Assembly (NCBI GenBank): GCA_963780135.1 | Contig: CAWAAR010000003.1 | Location: 1,426,001 to 1,490,000 of the forward strand | Length of the DNA stretch: 64,000 nt | Source of the DNA: Clostridium_AM sp963780135 | GTDB taxonomy: Bacteria; Bacillota; Clostridia; Clostridiales; Clostridiaceae | Direction of reading: 5' to 3' | Part shown: piece by piece, positions 53,590 to 62,492 of the stretch | How the letters are laid out: each line of letters opens with the position of its first letter | How positions within the stretch are numbered: position 1 is the stretch's first letter | Position numbers and translations under genes: made by a program | The notes under the pieces: generated by a model | The model's input: the letters and a program-made list of their open reading frames with translations, nothing else | Told to the model about the DNA's origin: nothing | Databases searched by the model: none

Positions 53590-55584
53590 ATGAAAAGTAT
53601 TAAATCAAAGATAACATTAGTAATTTCTCTAGTGTGCATTTTTAGTTTATTGTTATCATCTGTAATCACTTATTCTATATCTTATAATTCTATAATGAAA
53701 GAATCTAAAAATGGACTTTTAACATCAGCAGATAAATATTCACAAATGATTAATGGCTGGCTTGATGGTCAAGGAAAAATAGTTAATGAAATTGGTGATT
53801 CCATGGAAAATATGGACAATTTAAGTGATGATAAAATTAAGCAGTACTTCCAAAAAAAATTAAAAACGAATTCCTACGCTTCAGAGATATATATAGCATT
53901 TGCTAATAAAAAAATGATTGTTGGAAGCGATTGGGTTCCGCCTGCAGATATGGATTTCACTCAAAGAGTTTGGTATAAAGATGCTATTAAAAAAAATGGG
54001 CTGATTTATTCTACACCATATATGGATGCTAAGACAAAACAAATGATGGTAGGTATAGCTAGACCTATAACTAAAAATGGTGAAATAATTGGAGTTTTAG
54101 GTTGTGATATTAACATAGGAACAATTACAAACATTCTTGAAAAGGCAAAGCCTATAGAAAATAGTTATGCTTTTTTAATTGATAATGAAAACAACTTTTT
54201 AATTCATGCTAATAAAGAATTTAAGCCTACAGAAAAAGGTGCCCAAAATGTTAATAAAGTCATGGATGGACAGTTTTCTAAAATCTTAAGTAACAACATG
54301 GTTACCTTAAAAGATTATGATGGAAAAGAAAAGTATTTTGTAACCGCTAAAGTAAACACAAGCAACTGGACAGTTGGTTTTTCAGTACCTGTAGCTGAAG
54401 TAATGAAACCAATGAAAGAATTAGTAGTATCTTTTGCTTTAATAATGATTGGGTCATTGTTAGTGGCAGTGGTAGTTTCTATATACTTTGGCAAAAAAAT
54501 AGGAGAACCTATAGTGACCTTATCAAAAGCTATGAAAAAAATAAGCAATTATGATTTAAGCTATGATAATAGCTGTGAACATCTATTGGTACATAAGGAT
54601 GAAATAGGACAGCTTTCTAATTCATTTGCTGTAATGCAAAAGGAGTTGATTGGATTAATTAAAAAAATAATGGATAGTTCTCAAGATATGAGTGCTTCAA
54701 GTGAAGAACTTTCTGCAACTACTGAAGAGCTAACATCAAAGTTTCAGGAGATAAATGAAGCAACCAAAAATATAACAGATACAATACAGGAGACAAGTGC
54801 TTCTTCAGAAGAAATAACTGCATCCATAGAAGAAGTGAATTCTAATATTATTGAACTATCAGAAAAAGCAGAGGAAGGAAATACTATTGCAAATGAATCC
54901 AAGGAAAGAGCAATAGAAGGCAGTAATAAAGGAAAAGCATCTATAGAGGAAACAAGAAATCTTTATGGAGAAAAGAAAGAAAAAATACTAAAGTCCATTG
55001 AAGATGGAAAGATAGTAGAAAGCATAAGAAATATGGCAGATACTATAGCAAGTATATCAGAGCAGACAAATTTACTTGCTCTTAATGCAGCTATAGAAGC
55101 AGCTAGAGCTGGAGAGCAGGGCAAAGGATTTGCTGTAGTAGCAGATGAAGTGAGAAATCTTGCAGAACAATCCTCTGAATCAGTAACAGTTATTCAAAAC
55201 ACTATTGAAAAAGTGCAGCAAGCTTTTAAAGATAGTGCAGATACCGGAAGTGATATTTTAAAATTTATAAATGAGAATGTAGATCCACAACTTGGGGAGT
55301 TTAAAAATATGGGGGATCAGTATTTTAAGGATTCAGAGTTTATTACTAAAATGTCAAAAGAAATATCCACTATGTCAGGAACGCTTAATGATGCAGTAAA
55401 TCAAGTAAGTGAATCAGTACAAAGTATGACAGGAAATGCACAGAAGTCATCTGAAAATGCAGAAATCATAAAGATAAGTATTGATGAAACTTCAAAAGCT
55501 GTAGAGCAGGTAGCTATAACAGCTCAAGGACAAGCAGAATCTGCTCAAAAACTTAGTGATATGATTCAGAAATTCAAACTTTAA
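53590..55584 (+). CDS. Transmembrane methyl-accepting chemotaxis protein (dCache)
   Basis: 664 aa. TM1 about 9-29; extracellular double-Cache domain about 33-275 with the ligand-pocket stretch DFTQRVWYKDAIKKNGLIYS, YMDAKTKQMMVGIARPI and FLIDNENNFLIHAN; TM2 about 280-300; HAMP to about 355; long MCP signalling hairpin with tip EQTNLLALNAAIEAARAGEQ. dCache receptors commonly bind amino acids or small carboxylates. Monocistronic, following a family A fragment and followed immediately by family A copy A4. Confidence 0.93.
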   Translation: MKSIKSKITLVISLVCIFSLLLSSVITYSISYNSIMKESKNGLLTSADKYSQMINGWLDGQGKIVNEIGDSMENMDNLSDDKIKQYFQKKLKTNSYASEIYIAFANKKMIVGSDWVPPADMDFTQRVWYKDAIKKNGLIYSTPYMDAKTKQMMVGIARPITKNGEIIGVLGCDINIGTITNILEKAKPIENSYAFLIDNENNFLIHANKEFKPTEKGAQNVNKVMDGQFSKILSNNMVTLKDYDGKEKYFVTAKVNTSNWTVGFSVPVAEVMKPMKELVVSFALIMIGSLLVAVVVSIYFGKKIGEPIVTLSKAMKKISNYDLSYDNSCEHLLVHKDEIGQLSNSFAVMQKELIGLIKKIMDSSQDMSASSEELSATTEELTSKFQEINEATKNITDTIQETSASSEEITASIEEVNSNIIELSEKAEEGNTIANESKERAIEGSNKGKASIEETRNLYGEKKEKILKSIEDGKIVESIRNMADTIASISEQTNLLALNAAIEAARAGEQGKGFAVVADEVRNLAEQSSESVTVIQNTIEKVQQAFKDSADTGSDILKFINENVDPQLGEFKNMGDQYFKDSEFITKMSKEISTMSGTLNDAVNQVSESVQSMTGNAQKSSENAEIIKISIDETSKAVEQVAITAQGQAESAQKLSDMIQKFKL

Positions 55585-55585
55585 G

Positions 55586-55831
55586 TTTATCCGATGGCTA
55601 CCATCCGTAACACTCCCATTACACACAGCGAAAGCGATTCACACAAAATCATAGATTTTGGTTCTCTGCTTTTCTTTAGGTGGGAGATACTAGAACTCTT
55701 GAGCTTCAGCGATTTAGAGTTCTTATGCTGTGCATAACGGATGATACGCCCCTGGATAAGTTCTTCTAAGACTCAGATTACGATGGAATTCCTCATAAGC
55801 AAACTCCATCTGAGTCTAAGAATCACTTGAT
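55586..55831 (+). repeat. Family A copy A4, longest copy
   Basis: 246 bp. Starts TTTATCCGATGGCTACCATC, then stems CTCCCA/TGGGAG, AACTC/GAGTT, TTATGC/GCATAA, and the shared hairpin region TAAGTTCTTCTAAGACTCAG ... CATCTGAGTCTAAGAATCAC ending TTGAT. The stems co-vary with copy A2 (CCCCCA/TGGGGG) and A6. No ORF; begins one base after the MCP stop codon. Confidence 0.8.
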
Positions 55832-55902
55832 AGTGAAAATATATTTTGTTTATAAGCGGGTTACATGATAAAAATAAATTTATTATATTTGGGGGAGTTA
55901 TT

Positions 55903-56949
55903 ATGTTAGAAATGATTAATGGTAATGAGGTTGATTTGAATTTGCTTGAAATAAAAGATGTTATTGATGTTGATTTACTTCAAAAATTCCAAGACAATTT
56001 TGCAGAAAGTATGGAAATTGCTAGTGTAACGGTAGATATAAATGGAAATCCAGTAACTAAACCCAGTTCTTACACAGATTTTTGTATGAAATTCACACAT
56101 TCTACTAAAGTAGGTGATGATAGATGTGCTGAATCTCACAAAAAAGGCGGCGAAGAAGCTGCAAAAACAGGAAGGCCATGTGTTTACACTTGTCATGCAG
56201 GATTAATTGACTTCGCTGCACCTATATTAATAGAAGGTAGGCAAATTGGAACAATTTTAGGTGGACAAGTATTGACCTCTAGTCCTAATGAATCAAAATA
56301 TAGACAAACTGCAAAGGAAATAGGAGTTAGTGAAATTGGATATGTGGAAGCAGTAAATAAAGTAAAAGTTATTACTGAAAAAAGTGTGAACGCAGCTGCA
56401 GAGGTACTATATATTATTGCTAATGCATTATCAAAAATAGGATATGAAGAATTAAGAATTAAAGGTATGTCGCAAGTACTTTCAGATAATTTTAATCAAA
56501 TTTCAGCAACTATGGAAGAATTGTCAGCATCTTCGGTTAATGTTACTAATAATCAACATACTTTAAGTCAAGAAATAGTTAATGTAAAAAATATATCAAT
56601 GGAAATTAACTCAATACTTGATTCAATAAAAAGTATAGCAGATCAAACAAAAATGCTTGGATTAAATGCATCTATAGAAGCAGCTAGAGCAGGAGAAGTG
56701 GGAAGAGGCTTTGGCGTTGTTGCAAAGGAAATAGGAAGTTTATCCCAAAATTCCAAACAAACAGCTTTTAAAATATCAGAGCTTACAGGTAAAATACAAA
56801 AATCAGTAGATAAAACTATAGAATCTTCTAGTGCCACAGTAGAAACCACAGAGCAGCAATCATCTGCAATCCAAGAAGTTACTGCAAACTTGCAGGAAGT
56901 GACAGAACTTACAGAAAAGCTAAACAGGTTAGCAAGTTATCATAAATAA
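55903..56949 (+). CDS. PocR-domain soluble chemotaxis receptor
   Basis: 348 aa from the ATG at 55903 behind GGGGGAG; an ATG at 55846 is upstream of that site. Residues about 15-180 are a PocR domain (VDLLQKFQDNFAESMEIASV, DRCAESH, YTCHAGLIDFAAPILIEGRQ). The C-terminal half is an MCP signalling domain with QTKMLGLNASIEAARAGEVG. No membrane segment, so it reports an intracellular ligand to the chemotaxis array. Close sequence similarity of the PocR part to that of the kinase at 13549 suggests similar ligands. Single gene. Confidence 0.9.
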   Translation: MLEMINGNEVDLNLLEIKDVIDVDLLQKFQDNFAESMEIASVTVDINGNPVTKPSSYTDFCMKFTHSTKVGDDRCAESHKKGGEEAAKTGRPCVYTCHAGLIDFAAPILIEGRQIGTILGGQVLTSSPNESKYRQTAKEIGVSEIGYVEAVNKVKVITEKSVNAAAEVLYIIANALSKIGYEELRIKGMSQVLSDNFNQISATMEELSASSVNVTNNQHTLSQEIVNVKNISMEINSILDSIKSIADQTKMLGLNASIEAARAGEVGRGFGVVAKEIGSLSQNSKQTAFKISELTGKIQKSVDKTIESSSATVETTEQQSSAIQEVTANLQEVTELTEKLNRLASYHK

Positions 56950-57000
56950 AATTCAAGAAGGTTCAGATAAAGTAAAACAAAAAATATTTAAGTTTAAGAG

Positions 57001-57273
57001 GCAATGAAAATAGGGTTCAGTGGTAGTTTGAATTTTAACTTATACTTCGTGATATGTGGTAATGTTTCATCACGGTTAAATATTTTAATTAGTCTAAGCT
57101 CAAAGTTCAGGAAAACCTAAGAACTTTGCCAAACTCGTTTCACTCAAACAGGGCTAAAGTTCTAAGGCTTTCCTGAACTTTTCACTAAGACTAATAAAAA
57201 ATATTTAACTAATGTGATGAAACATTACCATATATCTCTACGTATAAGTTAAAATCTAAACTAGTAACACTCC
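57001..57273. repeat. Family C long palindrome, copy C1
   Basis: Arms GAATTTTAACTTATAC / GTATAAGTTAAAATC, inner arms AGTCTAAGCTCAAAGTTCAG and CTGAACTTTTCACTAAGACT, and a GAACTTTGCC/CTAAAGTTCT core. About 270 bp folds back on itself. Two more copies lie at 61133 and 62184. No ORF. Confidence 0.85.
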
Positions 57274-57380
57274 CACTAAGTAAGATTCACATGAAATTTC
57301 GGATTTTATGTGAATCTTATTTTTGAAAATTATATTATCTACGAAGTAAAAACATTTAAAAAAATGCAATGTTATTATGG

Positions 57381-57723
57381 TCTCGACTTTCTAACATACA
57401 AAATTTTGACTTAATATAAGCAAGATGCGACTCATTTTTTAGAGGACAATTGACAGAGGACAGAGGACAATGAAGGTGAGTTTTCTTCCTTACGTCGGAA
57501 AACTAATTTGTTTTTTAAGCTTGTTTTGCTAATGAAAAACATCGCTTAAGCATACATCTAAAATATATGATTTTCAGATAATCGCTTACTTAAAGAGTAC
57601 CTCTTAAGAAACAAAAGAGCAGGAATTTCTTTTAAATTAAAGATTTTTCGTAGTGTAGCGGAGAAAAATCCTCCTTCACTGTCCTCTGTCAATTGTCCTC
57701 TGTCCTCTCAAAAAAAGTTGAGT
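57381..57723. mobile_element. Family B MITE-like element, copy B7
   Basis: 343 bp, longest copy. Ends TCTCGACTTTCTAACATAC and AAAAAAAGTTGAG, flanked by the 7-bp duplication TTATGGT. Arms GAGGACAATTGACAGAGGAC and complement; an extra block (57500-57630) with TTTTTAAGCTTGTTTTGC is found only in this copy. Confidence 0.85.
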
Positions 57724-57856
57724 TATGGTATAATAATATTATGTAGATGTATGCATAGAGCTGCAAGAATAGTTTTGAGCTTATGTTTTTGGTTACAGCT
57801 GTTACAAATTATCTTTGAGATTTGTGAATTGATATTTTAATTAGAGGGGTGAAAAT

Positions 57857-58300
57857 ATGGAGTGGAAACTAAAGAAATTTGAAGAATTAACAATTGGAGA
57901 ATTATATGAAATTCTTGAGTTAAGAAATGCAGTGTTTATAGTTGAACAAGAATGTCCATATCAAGATTGTGATGGAAATGATAAAAATTCTTATCATTTA
58001 TTCCTTGAAGATAATGATAATATAATTGCTTATTCAAGAATCTTAAAAAAAGGCGTTTCTTATGATGAAATATCAATTGGAAGGGTAGTTGTAAATAAAA
58101 GTTATAGAGGAAAATCCATAGCAAGAGAATTACTTACAAGAGGAATTGAATTTGTTAAGGAAACTTTAAAGGAAACAGAAATTAGAATAGGTGCGCAAGC
58201 ATATTTAACAGATTTTTATGGAAGTCTTGGATTTAAGGCAGTTTCTGATGAATATTTAGAAGATGGAATTCCACATGTAGAAATGCTTTATAAAAAATAA
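57857..58300 (+). CDS. ElaA-like GNAT acetyltransferase
   Basis: 147 aa. ElaA pattern: ELYEILELRNAVFIVEQECPYQDCDGND at the N-terminus, SIGRVVVNKSYRGKSIAREL with the acetyl-CoA loop RGKSIA, and GAQAYLTDFYGSLGFKAVSD at the end. AGAGGGGTG precedes the ATG. Cytoplasmic; substrate unknown. Followed by a terminator and a convergent glycosyltransferase gene. Confidence 0.9.
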   Translation: MEWKLKKFEELTIGELYEILELRNAVFIVEQECPYQDCDGNDKNSYHLFLEDNDNIIAYSRILKKGVSYDEISIGRVVVNKSYRGKSIARELLTRGIEFVKETLKETEIRIGAQAYLTDFYGSLGFKAVSDEYLEDGIPHVEMLYKK

Positions 58301-58314
58301 ATATGAAAATTAAA

Positions 58315-58357
58315 AAAAGAACTCGATAGTTATAATGTTAATTATCGAGTGCTTTTA
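58315..58357. terminator. Bidirectional terminator
   Basis: Stem ACTCGATA / TATCGAGT with A-run before and TTTTATTG after, between ElaA and the convergent glycosyltransferase. Confidence 0.8.
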
Positions 58358-58370
58358 TTGTTATCTAAAG

Positions 58371-59477
58371 TTAACTGTTAGTACTAATATTTAAAATAAA
58401 GTTTACAATGTCTCTAGCAGCATTAGCATTATTGTAATCTCTTTGGGACTTTCTGATTTTATTTAAGCTTTGTGCATTATCTTGAAGCAAAGCATCTATA
58501 GTATCCTTCATTTTTTTAGTATCAGTGCAAGTTATTCCTAAATTATATTTTTCAGCAAATTCTGGATTGCCTTCCTCTTGACCAGGTAAAGCACCAGTGA
58601 TCACTAAGGGTAAATTGCATGCTATGGCTTCCATCATAACATTTGGACTTCCTCTAGTAAATGCAATGTCAGAGGAGAACATTAACTCTTGTATATTTTC
58701 CATGAAACCATAAATTTCAACTTTATCGCCATATTTTTCTACCAATGATTTTTCTAGTGATTTTTTTAATCTTGTATTTCTACCTGCAATAATTCTAACA
58801 ACACAATTAAAATTATTAAGAAGAATTTCAGCAATTTTTCGCATATTGCCGACACCTTCTCCGCCGCTCATTAGTAAACATTTCAAAGGTATATCTGGGT
58901 TATAATCGCTATGTTCACCATGATCATTAAATCTTGAACGTACTGGAAAACCTAAAACTTTTATTCTTTCTTCTGGAACACCGAATTCTATACACTTATC
59001 TTTTGCTTCTTGCGTTGGACTTATAATATAATTAGCTCTAGATTCCGCCCAAAGAGGATATATGCTCACTAGATCTGCTATTAAAGTAATAAATGGTGTT
59101 TCGATTTTATTTTCTTCTAATACATTTATAATAGAACCATTAAAATTAGGGTGTACAGATAAAATTAAATCAGGTTTAACTTTTTCTAGTAGTTCCATTA
59201 AATTATCTTTTATTATTAATTCAATAAATTCATTAACTAAGGATGGTCTTAAAGTAGACATATTCCAGACTAATTCCCATAAATTTTCTGATTTTCTCGT
59301 TATTGGACCATAAGATTTACCTATTTTTAAAAGAGTTTTACCGCCAAGGGAAAATCCATCTACAACATGAATTTTAACATCATTATTCTCCGAAAAAACT
59401 TCACATAAAGATTCAGTTATGCTTTTGTGTCCATGTCCTGTGTAATCAGAGGAAATAATAAGTATATTTTTAATCAT
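58371..59477 (-). CDS. MGDG-synthase-type glycosyltransferase (UgtP-like)
   Basis: 368 aa. N-terminal MGDG_synth domain with IISSDYTGHGHKS (residues 8-19) and VDGFSLGGKTLLKIGKSYGP; C-terminal GT28-like domain with LLMSGGEGVGNM, IAGRNTRLKK and the nucleotide-sugar site FTRGSPNVMMEAIACNLPLV. Enzymes of this family glycosylate diacylglycerol to form glycolipids and lipoteichoic-acid anchors at the inner membrane face. Start at 59477 is preferred; an ATG four codons upstream overlaps the ribosome site. Confidence 0.88.
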   Translation of the reverse strand: MIKNILIISSDYTGHGHKSITESLCEVFSENNDVKIHVVDGFSLGGKTLLKIGKSYGPITRKSENLWELVWNMSTLRPSLVNEFIELIIKDNLMELLEKVKPDLILSVHPNFNGSIINVLEENKIETPFITLIADLVSIYPLWAESRANYIISPTQEAKDKCIEFGVPEERIKVLGFPVRSRFNDHGEHSDYNPDIPLKCLLMSGGEGVGNMRKIAEILLNNFNCVVRIIAGRNTRLKKSLEKSLVEKYGDKVEIYGFMENIQELMFSSDIAFTRGSPNVMMEAIACNLPLVITGALPGQEEGNPEFAEKYNLGITCTDTKKMKDTIDALLQDNAQSLNKIRKSQRDYNNANAARDIVNFILNISTNS

Positions 59478-59666
59478 AATAACTCTCATTCCTTTCTTAA
59501 ATATCTAGTGATAAGAGCATTCAAATCAGCACAGAAGTTATTTTAACTTACACTAAATGTAATAAAAACTTTTTTATTTAATTATATTGTGTTAAAAATT
59601 AATTTTTTATGTAGATTTGGTAGAAACTATAGTTTATTGAATACTTATGAGAAGAGGTAAAGGATT

Positions 59667-61064
59667 ATGAATAGGCGAAACCTAAAAATGATTTATACTA
59701 TATTTGTTTTTGTGGCTTTAGCTGCTTTTGATAACATTATTATAGGATTATTTCCACCACTATTTTCTTCTATTGCTAGGGATTTAAATGTAAGTTTATC
59801 TGCACTAGGGGCTGTTTCAGCTGTTAATATTTTAGTTACATCACTTTCATCAATTTACTGGGGGTATCTTTCAGGAAAATTCAAACGAAAAAAGCTTATT
59901 ATAATAGGTACTATTTTTTGGTCTATATCAGTATTTTTAACCTCCGTTAGTAATAATTACTTTCAGCTTTTGATTTTTCAAATTTTTACTGGAATAGGAT
60001 TAGGATGTATAGCATCAATAGGATTTAGTGTATTAACTGATTATATCCCGCATAAGAAGCGTGGAATGATTTTAAGTCTTTGGGGTATGTCACAAGGATT
60101 TGGTGGAATTGCAGGAGCATTAATGGCATCTCTTACAGCTACTTATGCAGGGTGGAGAGCACCATTTAAAATTGTTAGTGTAATAGGATTTTTCCTGATT
60201 ATTTTATATCTTTTTATAAAAGAACCTACTTTAGGAGAAGCAGAGCCTGAATTAAAAGAACTTATTAATGCTGGATACGAATATAATTATGATATAGAAT
60301 TTAATCATTTATATGAACTAGTTTCAAAGCATAGTAATATTTTATTGTTTTTTCAAGGCTTTTTTATGAATATCACAACAGGAAGTTTAATATGGCTTCC
60401 AACACTATATATTTCAAAAATTCAACATCTAGGATACGATAATAAAACAGCAATAATTGCTTCAGGGTATCTTTTTGCTTTATTTCAAATAGGTGGGTTA
60501 ACATCATCATTTTTTGGTCATCTTGGTGATATAGTTCAAGGAAAAAGCTATAAAGGAAGGGCTATATTGACTTCATTTTTTGTTTTTATTACTATGCCAT
60601 TTTATATATTAATGTTTATGATACCAATGAATAATTTAGTATTACCTAGGAACAACAATGCTTCTTTGATTTTTTTTGGCTTACTGAAAGAAATAGTTGT
60701 AAATCCATGGATAACTGGAATGTTCATTTTATCTTTTTTAGCTTCAGCAGCACAATCTGCAAACACACCAAATTGGCTTGCATTAATAACAGATGTAAAT
60801 CTACCAGAGCACAGAGGAACTTCCTTTAGTGTAGCTAATCTTGCTAATAGTTTAGGAAGAACTTTGGGAAATGTTGGTGTTGGGACTTTGCTTGTTATTG
60901 TATCTAGATATGCATTAGAACCAAATAACTATATAATTACTTTAATAATATTTCAAATGTTTCTTATTCCATCATCCTTTTGTTACATAAAAATGGCTAA
61001 AAGTAATGCTCTAGACATAAATGAAGTTAAATTAACTCTTCATAAACGCTCAAAATTAACGTGA
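59667..61064 (+). CDS. Major facilitator superfamily transporter
   Basis: 465 aa, 12 predicted membrane helices. The TM2-3 loop carries the MFS signature as YWGYLSGKFKRKKLIIIGTI, and TM5 shows GFGGIAGALMAS. A hydrophilic segment (about 185-220) lies between the halves. AGAAGAGGTAAAGG precedes the ATG. No neighbour hints at substrate. Followed by a 1.4-kb repeat-filled gap. Confidence 0.9.
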   Translation: MNRRNLKMIYTIFVFVALAAFDNIIIGLFPPLFSSIARDLNVSLSALGAVSAVNILVTSLSSIYWGYLSGKFKRKKLIIIGTIFWSISVFLTSVSNNYFQLLIFQIFTGIGLGCIASIGFSVLTDYIPHKKRGMILSLWGMSQGFGGIAGALMASLTATYAGWRAPFKIVSVIGFFLIILYLFIKEPTLGEAEPELKELINAGYEYNYDIEFNHLYELVSKHSNILLFFQGFFMNITTGSLIWLPTLYISKIQHLGYDNKTAIIASGYLFALFQIGGLTSSFFGHLGDIVQGKSYKGRAILTSFFVFITMPFYILMFMIPMNNLVLPRNNNASLIFFGLLKEIVVNPWITGMFILSFLASAAQSANTPNWLALITDVNLPEHRGTSFSVANLANSLGRTLGNVGVGTLLVIVSRYALEPNNYIITLIIFQMFLIPSSFCYIKMAKSNALDINEVKLTLHKRSKLT

Positions 61065-61132
61065 CATAAAAATTATGCGATGCAAGTGGTTAATTCAAAG
61101 GTCAGTTGTATGTAGGATACATTATGGTGTTG

Positions 61133-61378
61133 TTTTTATTTTAACTTATACTCCATGGTATATTATAAGGAATTCGCACTATTAAATATTTTTAATTAGT
61201 CTAAAGCTCAAATTTTCTGAAAGCCTAAGAACTTTGCCAAACTCGCTACTCTCAAACAGGGCTAAAGTTCTAAGGCTTTCAGAAAATTTGAACTAAGACT
61301 AATAAAAAAATAATTTAATTGATGTGACAAATTCCTTATAATATACCATTACGTATAAGTTAAAATAAAAACTAGTTA
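61133..61378. repeat. Family C long palindrome, copy C2
   Basis: TATTTTAACTTATACTCC at the left and ACGTATAAGTTAAAATAAAA at the right; core CCTAAGAACTTTGCCAAACT and AGGGCTAAAGTTCTAAGGCT as in C1. Confidence 0.85.
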
Positions 61379-61778
61379 CCGTAAATCAGCTAACATACAA
61401 TTTGAATTTGCTTTTTACAAATTGATATAGTCTTCTTTAAAAGGCTGATAAGCCTTGATACCGGTAGGTTTGGTTTTGTATGTATTTGATTATTTTTAAA
61501 AGTCCTTAGTAGTACCTTGAGTTTTACTGCCATCTGATGCTTATTAACAAGCTTCATAGTGTCTTGAGCACTTAGAAGGCGTTATCCTTTAAGTAAGAGC
61601 TTTATCCATTAACAGGTATTTGTCAGATAAAAATTTCAGGACGATTAGCCTGTTAAATTTCTTGTTTACAATAAATATGTACGATAGTACACTTGAAATT
61701 ATATAAATCTAAGTAATTACCAGTAATTCTTGTAACTAACCAGCAAACTCTATATTTAAAGAAATAAATATAAAGAAT

Positions 61779-62010
61779 CATCAAGTTATTCTTAGACTCA
61801 GGTGGAGACTGCTTGTGAGCAATACCTCTTCCCTGAGCAAAGCTCGTTAAATACCATTTTGGTTAACCCATCTGGAATCTTAGAAGAACTTATCCAGGGG
61901 CATATCAGCCGTTATGCATAGCATAATAACTCTAAATCGCTGAAACTCAAGATTTCTAGTATCTGCCAACATAAAGAAAAGCAGAGACCAAAATCTATAA
62001 TTTTTTCTTA
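61779..62010 (-). repeat. Family A copy A5, reverse orientation, truncated
   Basis: ATCAAGTTATTCTTAGACTC through ATCTGGAATCTTAGAAGAAC, then GTTATGCATAGCATAATAAC and AGAAAAGCAGAGACCAAAAT as in A4. The outer terminus (GGTAGCCATCGGATAAA) is missing. Confidence 0.8.
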
Positions 62011-62183
62011 AAGTTAGCAGGCTAATCGCCTTTGATTTTTTAATGTAAAGATGTTTGAAACTACTCAAAATTTAAGTGAATTGAAACCTGACGGTTAGGG
62101 CTTATCAGCTCTTTGTGAATAAAAATATATTAATATAAAGTGTGTACAGAAAGTTTCCAACCATAGATTAGTCGATTTATGGT

Positions 62184-62455
62184 TACTAGTTTGGATTTTA
62201 ACTTTTATGTAGTGATATATGGTAAGTGTGTTATCACATTAGCTAAATTGTTTCTTGTTATTCTTAGTGAAAAGTTTGGGAAAGCCTTAGAACTTTAGTC
62301 CTGTTTTAGGGAACCGAGTTTGACAAAGTTCTTAGGCTTTCCCAAACTTTGAGCTTTAGAATAATTAGAAACATTTAGCAGTGATGACACACTTACCATA
62401 TATCACGGAATATAAGTTAAAATCCAAACCACCACTGAACTCTATTTTCATTGCC
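62184..62455. repeat. Family C long palindrome, copy C3
   Basis: Left ACTAGTTTGGATTTTAAC, right AAGTTAAAATCCAAACCACC then ACTGAACTCTATTTTCATTG. The right flank matches, inverted, the left flank of C1, so C1 and C3 are copies in opposite directions. Confidence 0.85.
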
Positions 62456-62492
62456 ACTTGCGTCACATTGTGCTTGTTTTATGAAAGTTAAA

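Larger units (their letters stand above)
61065..62492. other. 1.4-kb gene-free island of nested palindromes
   Basis: Holds C2, A5 and C3 (below). Two blocks flank A5 in inverted orientation: 61440-61660 (GGCTGATAAGCC ... CAGGACGATTAGCCTG) and 62015-62125 (AGGCTAATCGCC ... GGGCTTATCAGCT). No frame longer than 62 codons, and that one lies inside A5. I recognise no transposase remnant. Confidence 0.7.

Noticed and set aside
61880..62068. 62-codon minus-strand ORF
   Set aside because: Contained largely in repeat A5 and not conserved in the other copies of the repeat; no ribosome site.
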